Below, one piece after another: positions 47,799 to 59,167 of a DNA stretch of 64,000 nucleotides. The notes under the pieces were generated by a model. It was not told where the DNA came from. It ran no database searches and saw nothing but the letters and a program-made list of their open reading frames with translations. The position numbers and the translations under genes were made by a program. The DNA comes from Puccinia triticina. Lineage: Eukaryota; Basidiomycota; Pucciniomycetes; Pucciniales; Pucciniaceae. The DNA lies in contig NC_070572.1 of assembly GCF_026914185.1 (NCBI RefSeq), positions 1 through 64,000 of the forward strand. Direction: 5' to 3'. Positions within the stretch are counted from its first letter, which is position 1. Every line of letters begins with the position of its first letter.

Positions 47799-48846
47799 TT
47801 AGGCAAAGACGGCGGAGACCGCGGCGGCAATGGCAAGGCCAGCCAGGCAAGACTGTTGGCTGAAGCCAGAGACGGAGGACGCAGCATTAGCAGGGGCGTT
47901 GCTAGCAGCGTTGTTCGGGGTGGTGGGGACCGGGGTGGTGGAGGAGGGGGTGGTGGAGGGGGGGACGAAGGGGGAAGGGCCCTTGGTGGTGTTAGTCGAG
48001 CCAGCGGCGGCAGAGGTCGTGTTGGGCGTGGTGGCTGGCGTAGTGGCGTTGGGCTGGGCACCTCCCGGGGTGTTGCCGCCCTTGGGCGGGGGGTTCGCAG
48101 GGGTGGTCGAAGTCGATCCACCCGGAGTACCACTGCCGGTTGAGCTAAAGGAAGACATAAATTAGTTGCTCTGTACGTTGGGTTGTTGTGGGGGGAGCTA
48201 AAAGAAATACTAACTTGGGTGGGCCTGAGGGGTTGGGGGATGGGGTTCCACCAGCACCAGCACCAGCACCGCCACCACCACCGTTCAAGCATTTGCTGTC
48301 ACTGCTGGCCTGTAGAGGTGAAAAGTGGGTTAATGTTTAGATCTACAAGTAAGCAGAAGCAGGGCGGCTGGCTTACCTGGACGGTGATAGCCTGGGTGTA
48401 GTTGATGACTCCCTTGGAATCACGAATCTGGAGGGTAGTCGCGGTACCGCCGGGCAAGTTAGTGACCCAGGTGAAGCTCGTACCGGATTGGGAGCCCAAT
48501 TCGGCAAGAGGGGTTGCGCCGGGTTGACCAGCAGGGAGGGCCTGGCAGAGAAAAGATTGTGGTAGGACGATCAGCGCGCAGCCCGGTCTACCTCGGGCCG
48601 ATCAGGAAGGAAGACTTACTGAGAGCGTGTACGGAGGAACACCGCCGCCGAAGGTCAACTGCGTGGGCAGACATTGGACAACCGACTTCGGAAGAGCAAG
48701 GAGCAGGGTGTCAGTCGGGCCTTGGGTGGAGGGTTGAGAGGAAGACAGAGAGGACACAAGCCTACCATAGGGGTGTTGATGGTTGGTCCATCTTGTGCGA
48801 GGACGAGGTGGAGCGAGCCCAAGAGGATGGTCAATTGAGGATGCAT
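47799..48846 (-). CDS. GPI-anchored Ser/Thr-rich cell-surface protein
   Basis: Five exons (48766-48846, 48620-48685, 48377-48541, 48215-48309, 47799-48144) agree in phase and encode 250 residues. MHPQLTILLGSLHLVLAQ is a signal peptide. Next comes an Ig-like region of the Kre9/Knh1-like fungal Ser-Thr GPI-anchored family: VVQCLPTQLTFGGGVPPYTLS, then SGTSFTWVTNLPGGTATTLQIRDS. A Gly/Ala linker and a long Thr/Ser/Pro/Asn stalk follow. The C-terminus has small residues (NAASNAPANAASS) before a hydrophobic tail, fitting GPI attachment. It probably sits in the wall or outer membrane leaflet. The GC-rich stalk creates long shadow frames on the other strand. Confidence 0.88.
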
Positions 48847-50547
48847 GCTGAGTGAGACGAGAAGATTTATAAATGACAATTAGTATCGGATATATGATGT
48901 TCCAGTGGTTTAGGATGGATGTATTGGAGGAATACAGATGGTTATGAGGGGGATGGGAGGGAGGGAGGGAGGAGGAGGCGAGCGAAGGCGATGGAAGTCG
49001 GGTGGAGCAGGGGGAGGCGGGGCTTATGTAATCATCGGCATGTCCAAGCGGCTGTGTGAAAATCCACCTGCAACGACAGTCTGTGCTCACTTCCTACCAG
49101 ACATCTCAATAGGGAACTGTTTCTAGCGACCAGAGATACCCTGCTAAGTATATGTACCCTCGGGCAGTTAATCCGATCTTGACAAGCTGGAGAAGCTGCA
49201 AACCCTTGGGCACGGATGCGCTGGACTTGTGCTTGTTGAAGTGGAAAAACATGAATGGCAAAAAACGGAAGGACGGTTACATACCTTTTCTTGCGGGCTC
49301 TGCTATAGTGCTTGTGAACTCTTATCGGTACAGTTGATGATGGCAGAATAATGGTCGAGTTTGAAGCCAATGGGATGGGGGAAGCTGCGGTGGCGGGATG
49401 GGGTATTTGTATGGAGCTGGGCAGTAGGATCGAAGGAAATCGAAGGTTCGGCTGCTGCTTCGAGCGATGATAAACTATTCCCAAGGTGTCCGGATCCTTC
49501 ACAACGTATGAGGGGGAATCGAAGGGGACTTCGCTCAAACTGTGATCACTCCGGCGAATTCAAGAGCACACACACACAGAATTGCCCCCCGGGGAGGATC
49601 AACAGTGTGAAACGTGTGAAGTTTGGTGGATACAGAAACAGCTTCGTGTCATAACCAGAAGCCACCCTAGTTCTCAGCGAAGAAATACAAGGGAAATGTA
49701 AGGGTTCACACTGGATACACTTCAGCTCCCCTCAAACAGTTTGATCAGGTGTAAATGCCTTCAGACTGGCAAGCTGGGAGGGACACGGAATTAAACCCTG
49801 GCGGAATGGTTTTTTTTCTTCTTTTCTCTTTGAAAAAATATAAATGCAGAAGCTGGCATGATGTAAAGCTGACTGTGCTTGAAGCCTCTTTCAGGTAATC
49901 AGAGCCCAAGTGGTCTTCAATTGACCCTTCCTGCGCACTATAAATAGTGAGCACTGATTGCGCAGCTCCAATATATCTGAGCAACTCATTCTGAGGCAGT
50001 TCCATCGGTGATTTAAGCAGTCCCATTGCTAGCATGCCAAAAGGACTAGTTGTCACGAAGCTGGATGATCTGGTCTCCAGTCCAAACATGTCACTTGGCT
50101 CTTTGCACGAAACTCTCAAAGAGATGCACCGCCTGGCGCCTTTGATTGGAATGGGCACCAACCAGAGGAAATTCCCATTCAACTTTGCAGTTTGAGTTCA
50201 TGTGAACACTGGACTCAAGTGTCAGCATTTTTTTCAATTTGAAAGTAGACTCAGATTGTTGAAGGTAAATGAACCTGATTAACAACGTGAGAAAAAGCAG
50301 CAGCTGGCAGATTGGATTGGGAAAAAAGAGGGAGGAGGAGGAAAAAGCTGAAAAGTCCAATTAAAATGAAACCCATGGCACATATGTAAAATACATGAAT
50401 CATGAACTGATTCACATTGAACTTGCTTCTATCCTGACCTCCATACATACTGCTGTTTCTGAAATTTTGGGCTTGCTTTGTCTCTACATGGAGATTAGTA
50501 TTTAAGTAATTTTTGAACCACTTGCAATTCAAGCTGGTTGGGAAGAA
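48847..50547. other. Promoter of the GPI gene and 3' flank of the paralog gene
   Basis: A minus-strand frame at 49745-50182 contains a plausible coding-like stretch (FGLETRSSSFVTTSPFGMLAMG), without recognisable domain or splice partners. A CA microsatellite lies at 49567-49578. Sequence near 50400-50470 resembles the region just 3' of the second paralog near 59041-59095, so it is duplicated flank. Confidence 0.4.
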
Positions 50548-53480
50548 TTAGCCTGAGGAAACAACTCTGCTGATAGGCTGTTTGTTCTTTTTGAAATGTT
50601 CCAAGTTATATTTTCCTTCTTTATCAATTTTCTTCAAGGAATAATGGCCATCAACAGATAGTTTATCTCCCAAAGATTTAATCATAATGTCCCAGTATTC
50701 CTCATCTGTTTCAAAAAAACATTGTGGATGAAATGTTCTGTACCAATATTCAAGTAAAGCAAGTGAAACCCAAATCACTGCCAAGTATCCTGTGGGATCA
50801 TTCAAGTAGTTTTCTATCAAGTAGGCTTGTACTTCTCCAAAGTCATTGTATTCAAACTTCTCTTTTTCTGTTTCTACATCTCCAATTATTGGAAAGCTGT
50901 CTCCTGCTTTCCCAAGTAGAATATTTTTGAACCATGTGTGGAAAGAATTCAATGCATCTTCAGCCACCCTTATGGATCTTGACTCTTGTTGGGAAATGAG
51001 GTCCATGTGGCATATTTTCAAATGTATGTCAAGCATATCAATCTTGGATTGAAAGCGATGAGACCGACAAGGTTTATTATTGTGTGAATTTAAAATTTTG
51101 ACTCTATATTTGGCAAGATTGCCCTTGGATTTAGCTCTGTATTTATACATCTTGGCTGAAAGATCTTGAACTTTTACTGTTTTCCAAGCATCAAACTCAA
51201 CTGTTTCAACTTTCATCAACTCCCCAAGTGGTTCCATTGTTGGGGTAAACCCTCTTGTATAAAACTTGTTTGGCTTCATTGTGATGGGAAGTTTGCTTAC
51301 ATTGGGCTTTTTCAACTTGATGTTCCCTTGATAAGATGTTTTGATTATCCCAATCTGATCTTTAGAAATTTTAATTCCTGAATGAACGTATTTGTATGCA
51401 ATACAGATTAGATTTATTTCTGGGCTGCACCACTCCTGGTAATCTACAACATGTCTCCAAAGGTCTGGTTTGAAAGCCTTGAGCCATGATATAATGATCA
51501 ATATGGAAGCCTCAAAGGAATATTGGTCAGGTTTGGTCCTTGAGAGCTGTTGAATAAGTATCTTTTGAGTTGTTCCAAACTCTTCTCCTGCATTCAATCT
51601 TTTATCTTTTTCAAGTATCCCAAAAATAGGATAGCTACTTGTTGGCTTGAATGCTTCATTAAACAACCAATCCAATAGCTGTGTGTTTGAATCTGAGTTA
51701 TTTGGGTCTGAACCAGCTGGCATGTAGTCTTTTGCTACAGCTGTATTGATGAGAATCAGCCACTTGAAGATGTAGTTGAAGTTATCAATCATGTAGTAAG
51801 GGCTTCTGAATCTCCCCTTCCTTTCACTCTCAAATTGGATAAAGCAATCTTCAGATTTTGGAAGATGACATTTGAAAGCTGGAGAATCCTGTATCTTATA
51901 TTTTTTGAAGCACTTATTAAATCTTGGCATGTTTTTGCCTGTTCTATTCATGAATATCCCAAATGTGTTTGTATGTACTTTTAAAAACTCTTCATCAATT
52001 ATTCCATCAGGCACAGAGTTGAGGTTGCAATAAAGAAAAGACTTATGTTGAATTATGTTGAGTTCTTTCATTTTTCTGCTCCAATTCTCCCTTTGTTTTG
52101 CAAGAACAATGTCATGTTCAGGTTCCACATTTGCATTTTTCTGGCCGGTTTCAAGACAATTTGGAAGTTCCTCTGGATCATCTGACTTCTTTTGTTCTTT
52201 TGTAAAATTCTCATGCTGATTGTAAATTTGGAGATGAGAAGCAGAATCAAATTCATCTTCATTTTCTGAATCATCTGTAATTTGAATTTTTTCTTGCTCC
52301 AAGAAGCCTACAACTTGTGGAGAATTGTCAGACTTATTTTGCAGATTGGAGTTTTCCCAGGTCTCAAGGGTATACAGAGGCCCCTGATCTGGATGGACTG
52401 AATCATCTACATGGTTTGTTGGCATGAGTTCATTTGGATCAGAAAGGTTGAGAGATTCGGAAAAAAGACTTTCTGAAGCATTTGGAGCCTTGATAGAAGT
52501 GTGTTTTGGTTGACAGAAGTTCAAGTTCTGGGCATGTATGATTTTTTCAGAATCAATTCCCAAAATTCCATCTGCCTGGGTTTCATGACGATTTATAGCC
52601 TTTTCCTGGTCTCCAATTGGGATAATTTCATTTGGATCCAAAGAGTTGAGATATGAAAAAAAACCAAAGTTTGTCAGAATTTCTACAGCATGTGGAGCAT
52701 TGATGTCAGAGCTCCCTTTTTCACATTGGTTTGGTGGATGTGCATTAGTTTGTCCAATATTTTTGTACTGTGTTGTAGACCCAAAGTCATTATTCACTGC
52801 ACATGGTAAAGTAGAAATCTCCCCTGGATAATATGTTCCAGGTATTCCAAAAGAATCTGGAGTTTGGTAGCTGTCCAGATGATTCAGTTGTCCTCTATGA
52901 ATGGGTATTTCAATCCCTATAAATGACAGGTTTTATTTAATATTTATTCGAGTATTTTACATTGTCAGAAGAACGTGATTCCTAACCTTGCAAGTGGTCA
53001 AGATGAAATATGTCACTGTCATGGCTAACTTGACACTTACAATCACCTGATTCCACCAAGCCAGATTTGCAGTTATATTCTGGAATCTCTCTCCTAGGCC
53101 TTTTTTCCTGATTATGAATGGAGGAACCTCCAGGGTCAACTGATAAATAAAGCAAATAATTAGCACTATTAGATATGTTGTACTGCAGTCTTCATTTTAG
53201 ACTTGCCTTGCTTGGATGGAACTGTCCATGAATCTGGTGGCTGCAACACATATTGACTCTCCAGTGGACGCTTGCAGTTCCTTCCAGTGCCCATTTCCCA
53301 GGAACCTTGAGATTCAGTGCAAATGGTTTCTAGAATTCTGCTTGTGCTAGGTTTAGAACCCAGATTCTGGAGCTTGGGGATTCCTCCTGGCAAGAAGATT
53401 GGCCAAGTCCACACTGATATTAAATTTGGGTTAAAAAATACGCCCCAGAAACCAAGATACTTCATGAAATATTGAAGCAT
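50548..53480 (-). CDS. Duplicated rust-type protein of unknown function, copy A
   Basis: Three exons (53207-53480, 52987-53139, 50548-52916) keep phase and encode 931 residues. Exon 1 starts MLQYFMKYLGFWGVFFNPNL, a possible hydrophobic leader. The exon 1 donor reads GCAAGT, so this would be a GC-AG intron; the paralog has GTGAGT at the same place. Exon 3 opens with a conserved block (LNHLDSYQTPDSFGIP), has an acidic low-complexity first third, and a conserved helical, Trp/Tyr/Phe-rich second half (AVIWVSLALLEYWYRTFHPQCFFETDEEYW). No known domain is recognised. Retained open frame and phase across two diverged copies argue for a real, selected protein. The start codon follows the conserved MKY block shared with copy B. 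Confidence 0.75.
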
Positions 53481-53784
53481 CTTTCTTCAATGTTAAACAA
53501 TATAGTAGCTTAGCTGGTCTTGGTAGAAGTCTGGCTTTCCAGAAGAGCGTTTGAGAAAGCGTTTTACAATGAGGGCCAACAAATCCACTTGTTTGAGGTG
53601 ATTGTTTTGCGCATTCAAGTCCTTATTAATCAAGCAGTTGTAATCCCCCAGTCAAATGTTTGATATGTGTCAGGTATTAATAACATACACAGGATGGCTG
53701 TCAATTTGTTACAGTGTTTCTGAGGCATATTTGGTGTGTTGTGTGTGATGGACAAAGAGACCTTACATAATTAGTTTCCTTTTA
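53481..53784 (-). promoter_or_regulatory. Upstream region of copy A, duplicated with the gene
   Basis: Stretches such as TAAGTCTGGCTTTCCAG-like and GTGTTTCTGAGGCAT are shared with 62100-62340 upstream of copy B, so the duplication included the promoter. A TA-flanked miniature element follows at 53785. Confidence 0.5.
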
Positions 53785-53982
53785 GGGTTCTCAAAGTTGG
53801 GTGACATAAAATCACAGCATCATAGACTCTTTCAATAAATGTCAAATTTTTTATTTGAAATTTTGTATAATGTGATCTACTATCATGTCTCTACCCCTCA
53901 AAAATTGGTCTATATCAGTTTTTAAACAGCAAACTTGCACTCATGAAGATTGAAATTTGTATGTTTTCAACTTTGAGACCCC
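53785..53982. mobile_element. 198-bp TA-flanked miniature element
   Basis: GGGTTCTCAAAGTTG and the inverted CAACTTTGAGACCCC bound an AT-rich segment, with TA on both sides (53783-53784 and 53983-53984), as in Tc1/mariner-type insertions. A relative lies at 63370-63525. It splits the upstream region of copy A; the matching place in copy B lacks it. Confidence 0.65.
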
Positions 53983-53984
53983 TA

Positions 53985-54617
53985 TTTGTTTCTAATTTTA
54001 CCAACCTACCTTCAAGTTCCGGTGAAACTTTCATATTGGTTCAACCGGGGTGGAAATCTAATGCAAGGGGGTAAGCAGAGCTTGGAGGGGAAATGTAAAT
54101 ACATATCACAGAAATGACACATTGCAAAGGTTCTCTTCAGCTGTCCTCCTGAAATAAACTCAGGGAGTTACACTGAGAATTAAGTATGCCACAATCTCTG
54201 AGAAAGCTTAAGGTGGCTACACTAAAACTTCTTTGTCCCAATTTCAGGAGAAGATAATATGGTGTAGATGTGGGCAATTTATCTGATATGATTTGAGAGA
54301 TGTGGCAAAAGGGATTTAAGGGGCCCCTGTCCATAATCTAATAATACAGAATCTTCCAGATCTGGATTTTCAATATCTTCAATGAAGAATATGATCATGA
54401 ATGATGATCAGTCTTTATAAATTGATTAAGTAGTGCAAGCATGGGGGGAAAAGAACGCAGGAAGGTAAAAAGAAGGCCCCCTTTTATATGCAAAAACTAG
54501 TCTGAGAATGTTATGGTCAGGTCTGTGCCACAGACCTACCAATAGTGACAGGTTTCAATTTGGAAATGAATCCAAGCTTAATTAAACTGCACTAGTTGTT
54601 ACTAGACAAGATACACA
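53985..54617. other. Distal upstream flank of copy A
   Basis: TTTCTAATTTTACCAACC... near 53990-54050 matches 62500-62560 and marks the outer limit of the duplicated flank that I can see. The rest, to 54617, is AT-rich without a gene. Confidence 0.45.
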
Positions 54618-54859
54618 CACCAGGGGGGAAAGTGTGGCACTCCCTGGAGAGTGCCAGACCGTATGTTCCTTTGGGAAGACTGTCTGATGTCAAATGTGTG
54701 AGCATGTGGGATTTAGGCTTCAAATATGTTGACCTTATGTTCAACTCGGGATGATCTTTGATCCACTCCATGGTGAACATGTTGGTAATTGAGTTGAGGG
54801 TACCCCCACTTGATGCCTGGTACACCCTGGTATTCTACACTTAGTGGTGTGTTTCAGGA

Positions 54860-55640
54860 ATCAATTTGAGACCCCCTCCACTCAATGAATGGGTTGTAAA
54901 GTCATTGAGTGGAGATTCCCTCCACTTGATGACTGTTGGACAACCATTGATTGGAGGTTGTGTCCACTCAATGACCATATCTAAATTACCAGCCACCAAG
55001 TGGAGACATCCTCCACTCGATGACTGGTTTTTAATGTCATTGAGTGGAGGGATTCTCCACTTGAGGACTGGTGTGTATACTGGCTGTTGAGTGGGGGGGG
55101 TTCCATACTCGGTGACTGGTTCTACTGGCCATTGAGTGGAGACACCCTCCACTTGATCACAGTTCACTAGGCTGGGAAAATCCCAGAGCAGTGACCAGTA
55201 CTGCATGTTGGTCATTGAGCCGGGCCTCTCCCAGCTTTAAGGACTGTATGTACTGTACTCAGCGCGGGGAAAGTCCCGGCTTGATGGACAGTATGTACTG
55301 TCCATCCTGCTGCACTTTTCCAAGCTGAGTGGCCAGTGTAGGCTGCCTACCGCGCTCGGAAAGGCTGACTAGATGACCAGCATTTGCTGGTCATTGGGCT
55401 AGGGCTTCTCGCTGGATGACCAGCATCTACTGGTCATCGGATTTGAGCTCGGAGAGGCTGCAGATCGATGACCAGGGCATGATGCCTGTCAAGCGCGGCC
55501 TCTCTGAACTCGATGGCCAGTTTGTGTTGGCCATCCAGTCGGAGAAGCCCTGGTCCAATGACCAGCACCTATTGGTCATTGTTCTGGGCCTGTCTGAGCT
55601 TGGTGAGCAGTCTGTACTGGATGACTTCCCGCCAATCTGG
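54860..55640. repeat. Subterminal GTCATTGAGTGGAG/CTCCACT repeat field
   Basis: Variants of TCATTGAGTGGAG, CTCCACTTGATGAC and ATGACCAG recur every 30-60 bp in both orientations, grading into GATGACCAGCAT-type units. This looks like multiple transposase-binding sites at one end of the element. Confidence 0.75.
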
Positions 55641-55656
55641 AAACCCAGATTTTCCC

Positions 55657-55758
55657 AGATTTCGCAGGGAAATCTAGGCAGATCTAGGATTTGGGAAGAT
55701 CGAGCCCAGATTTCGCAGGGAAATCTAGGCAGATCTAGGATTTGGGAAGATCGAGCCC
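55657..55758. repeat. 51-bp tandem duplication
   Basis: AGATTTCGCAGGGAAATCT... starts at 55657 and again at 55708, two complete 51-bp copies within the CACCA element. Related AATCTGG and CCAGATT motifs flank them. Confidence 0.8.
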
Positions 55759-57283
55759 AGATTTCCCCGCAAAATCTGGAAAAATCTGGGTTCCCAGATT
55801 GACAGGAAGTCCTCCACTGTCCACCAACCTCGGAAAAGCCAAGCTGAATGAACAGTATTTAGTGTACTGTTCATTGAGTTGGGGCTTTCCCAGCTCAATG
55901 ACCAGCAAACAAAGGTCATCGAGCCCGTGTACATAAACAAGCAACTTGCCAATGTCCACCCTGATGTTCGGCCAAACATGACAGTGGACATAGCAACAAA
56001 AAAAAAAACACTCCCCGGGGACACCCGGGGATACAGAGCTGATCCCTGTTGCCCTGCTGCCACCGTAGTTGACTTGTGCCCAGATTGAAACTCCTGGAAC
56101 ACAAGCTTTTTTGGTGATTTGCTACACATATGAACACCATTTTTGCCACTACAAAATGATGATGATTTTGATTGTTCTGGATACAGTAGGTCAAAAGAGC
56201 ATCATTCTTATCTTACACCTGGTGCTAATAATTACCATGTGATAAGAGCAATCAACCCCATTTTGTTGCACAATGGCCACGGAAATAATGGTAGGTGTGA
56301 TGAAGGTATGCTACCTGGAGGAAAAAATCGCCCAAAACAGTCATGCAAAAGGTGTGAAGATGATCAATCTACAAGACAAACGGTATGACCCTGCATGCTG
56401 AGATGTGTGTGGACATTTCAGAGTTGACTTTTCACCTCAGAGTTCAGTCCAGCTATTGAAATCTTTCTCCTGCTGGTTCCAGGATCATCAAAATATTGAT
56501 GCATCTATTGATATCCACCAATCTGCCCCCTTCCCTCTGTGAAGCTTAATAATTTTAACCTCTAGCTGCTGCATTTTTCAGTCAGATGGAGGTCAAGTGA
56601 AGGAAAATTGTGCAATGTGTATTCACATACAAAAGGTGCATGGACCCAAATGAACAGCTGACCGTATGACAAACTTTAGCCTGCATAAGTGGACCATCAC
56701 TTGGTAAACATCGTTGGTGAAAAGGCCTCTTTGATTGTTCACATTTCATATTACAGGGAGGAAAGACAGGTTACAGAGGGTTTCCCAGCTTTGACACTGT
56801 GTGATACTCAAAAAAGAGAAATTTAATTTTAGATAACTTTCCTCCCAATTGATGAAGGGAACAGGCATGGCAGAAATATCCCACAAGGATTAATCTACCA
56901 GTTAACTGAGTCTTTGCGGTTGCTATAATTTACAGCTATCTTTCATTATGTGATTTTATGTGGGTTTTGATTGAAAAAAATCAGCCCTGAAAAATCTTCC
57001 TTCTCACTTGGTCAAGGATATCTTTGAGCATCAGGATAGTTACATTCTTGGCAAAACATGTTGTGAATTGAAGCTCACATCCTGGATTTTTTTGATATGA
57101 ACCAAACAGAAAATTTCAACTAAGATATTTCCATGTGTTGGAATTGAGTTACAGATCATCTCTGTTGGGAAGAAAATTGAACAAAGAGTTGCGACTCACA
57201 TCTAACTCACATCAGACCATTTGCCTGACAGAATTACGGCCTGGCACTCTCCAGAGAGTTCCACACTTTCCCCCCTGGTGACA

Positions 57284-57798
57284 GGTTGATGCTATCAATC
57301 TCAATGGATGTGATTGTGTACCCACCACTTTTACTCATTTGGTTTTATCTCACATCCAAAAGACCACATAAACTGACATGGAGAGAAACACAAGCATCAA
57401 GCAGAGTTGGAATGTTTTGTTGAGGTGAGGTAGGTTCTATGATATCCAGATGAGCATCTTTATCAAAGAGATGTACTGTAGGTGCCTTGAATTGGAATGC
57501 ATACCAGCAGTTTGATTCCTTATTCAACTTTGTGGTTCATGTGAACACAGGACTTGGAGATGGCACTTTGCACCTAGGTACCCATGGAAGGTGTTGTGCG
57601 CTGCTCAGTTCATAGATGAATGGCTTTGAGATTTAATCCTATCAAGTTTACTGGTAATTTGGAGGACTTAATCTGGATGACCAAGCATGTACCTGCTTGA
57701 AATTCTACTAAAACTGAATAACTGCACCCCCACCTAGCATCTGCTAACAGGCACCTTCAAGAACAGACAGGTAGCTAACAACAGTTACTATGTGCCAT
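57284..57798. other. Spacer including the left part of an older miniature element
   Basis: GATGGCACTTTGCACCTAGGTACCCA near 57559 resembles the left end of the 35790 element, and its other half continues after 58823. A short stretch near 57500-57550 (TTCATGTGAACAC) also resembles 50185-50215. No gene is seen. Confidence 0.5.
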
Positions 57799-58823
57799 TA
57801 GGGTTGACAATTGGGCCGGGTGTCCAACAGGCCGCCAAAACCCGGCCGGGTTTGGGCCGGGTGCGGACAGTGCTTTTATGGAAATATTGAGCTTTGGTCC
57901 AGCCTGTTAAAGTTGCTAAACGGCGCGGGTCGGCGCGGGCTGCCCATTGGGCGCCCGTGGGCTTTGCCTTGCTCATCTGGTGCGGCCAGAAGCTCAGATG
58001 ATAAGTGTGCCATCCCAGAATCCAAGACCCAGTCACAGGACCTGTGAGAAAATCTCCCTTTGCATTTACTGAGTTGAACAAGGTTAAAAAAATCCATAGG
58101 AAACCCTGTGAAAATCTAATCTTCATGAACTATGTGCCCTTCACCTTGGCAACTTGGTGTACAGACAGCAGCCAATCCAACACACCGGGTGCCAAATTAG
58201 ACCTCTACCTTGAGGAGAGGAATGTCGGCATAACCAGTGATGAACAGTTTTGATCTCCTCAGCTGGTGGAAGATCAATGCCTCCCGCTTTCCGGCCTTTT
58301 CAAAGCTTGCCAAGGCAATCTTGATGGCCCCGGCGACCTCTGTGGCATCAGAATCGGCCTTTTCCACTGGGGGGCGTGTCTTGGACGACTACCGAAGCCG
58401 CCTGAGCAAAAAAACCACCAAAGCACTCTTATGCACTCAAGACTGGATTAAGAAGTAGCCTATTTTCTTCTTTCTTGACTACTTTATTTTACATTCTTCC
58501 TATACCTTTTTGCTTGTAGCTGCCCTAGTTGCATAGTACATGTCTTTGAATTGTAAAAATACATGTCTCCTCCTCCAAAACTACATTTTTTGAGGGTCTT
58601 TCTACCTGGCCTGTGGGCTGCCCGCGGGCAGCCTGCCATGGCCCGCTGGCCATTTGGCCCAACGGGGCGCCGCTGGACAGCCCGTGTCCGTCTCATTGCG
58701 GACACGGGTTTGGGCCAGACAGCAAAATCTGAGGTTTTAGCCCGGCCCGGCCTGTCCAATTAAGTCGCGGGCTGAGGCGGGCTAGCCCGTGGGCGGCCCG
58801 AACCCGCCCAATTGTCAACCCTA
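57799..58823. mobile_element. 1,025-bp internally deleted hAT element
   Basis: TAGGGTTGACAATTGGGC is perfectly inverted at the ends and TGTGCCAT is duplicated on both sides (57791-57798 and 58824-58831), the 8-bp hAT signature. Subterminal GGCCCG/CGGGCC clusters occur at both ends. The interior keeps only the transposase C-terminus, so the element is non-autonomous. It inserted into an older TAGGGATGGC-type miniature element. Confidence 0.93.
58005..58458 (+). pseudogene. hAT transposase C-terminal fragment
   Basis: FPAFSKLAKAILMAPATSVA, then SESAFSTGGRVLDDYRSRLS and ALLCTQDWIKK, are the hAT dimerisation domain. A one-base shift near 58247 separates it from an upstream segment (LDLYLEER) in another frame. 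The catalytic core is missing. Confidence 0.85.
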
Positions 58824-58831
58824 TGTGCCAT

Positions 58832-59167
58832 CCCTAAAGTCTTGAATAAAGTTTCAGAAATTTGGCTATTTGTTTATTTTAAAAAAATCAGGCAGGAAAG
58901 GAGGAATGCACTAGAAGAATGTGGGGACAAGAAGAAGTTGGAAGGTGTGGGCAGGATAGGAAAAGAGAAAAGAAGAAAGCCAAATAGTGAAGGTTGTTTT
59001 AATCCCACACAAAATATAACATGTATGATAAAATAAGTTTCATCATCATGGAATTGATTCTATACTGAAAACCATCATGCTACTGTTTGGGAAATGTGGT
59101 GCTTTCTTTAACTCAACAGAAAACTTATGATGCAAGAAATTTTGTAGCAATTTGAAATTAAAACTTT
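58832..59167. other. 3' flank of copy B
   Basis: The first bases (CCCTAAAG) close the older miniature element. Sequence around 59041-59095 resembles 50400-50470 beyond copy A. No other gene is seen. Confidence 0.45.

Larger units (their letters stand above)
54618..57280. mobile_element. 2.7 kb non-autonomous CACTA-like element (CACCA ends)
   Basis: The left end CACCAGGGGGGAAAGTGTGG is inverted at the right (CCACACTTTCCCCCCTGGTG); the repeats run about 46 bp with three mismatches. ACA is duplicated on both sides (54615-54617 and 57281-57283). The left 800 bp is filled with short repeats of GTCATTGAGTGGAG and its complement, like the subterminal repeats of CACTA elements. There is no transposase. 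Termini, 3-bp duplication and subterminal repeats together point to the CACTA superfamily. Confidence 0.85.

Noticed and set aside
47781..48165. Plus-strand Gly/Val-rich frames
   Set aside because: They are antisense to the Thr/Ser/Pro stalk of the spliced GPI-anchored protein gene.
49032..49538. 168-codon minus-strand frame upstream of the GPI gene
   Set aside because: There is no domain, no signal peptide and no splice support, and it covers the GPI gene's promoter.
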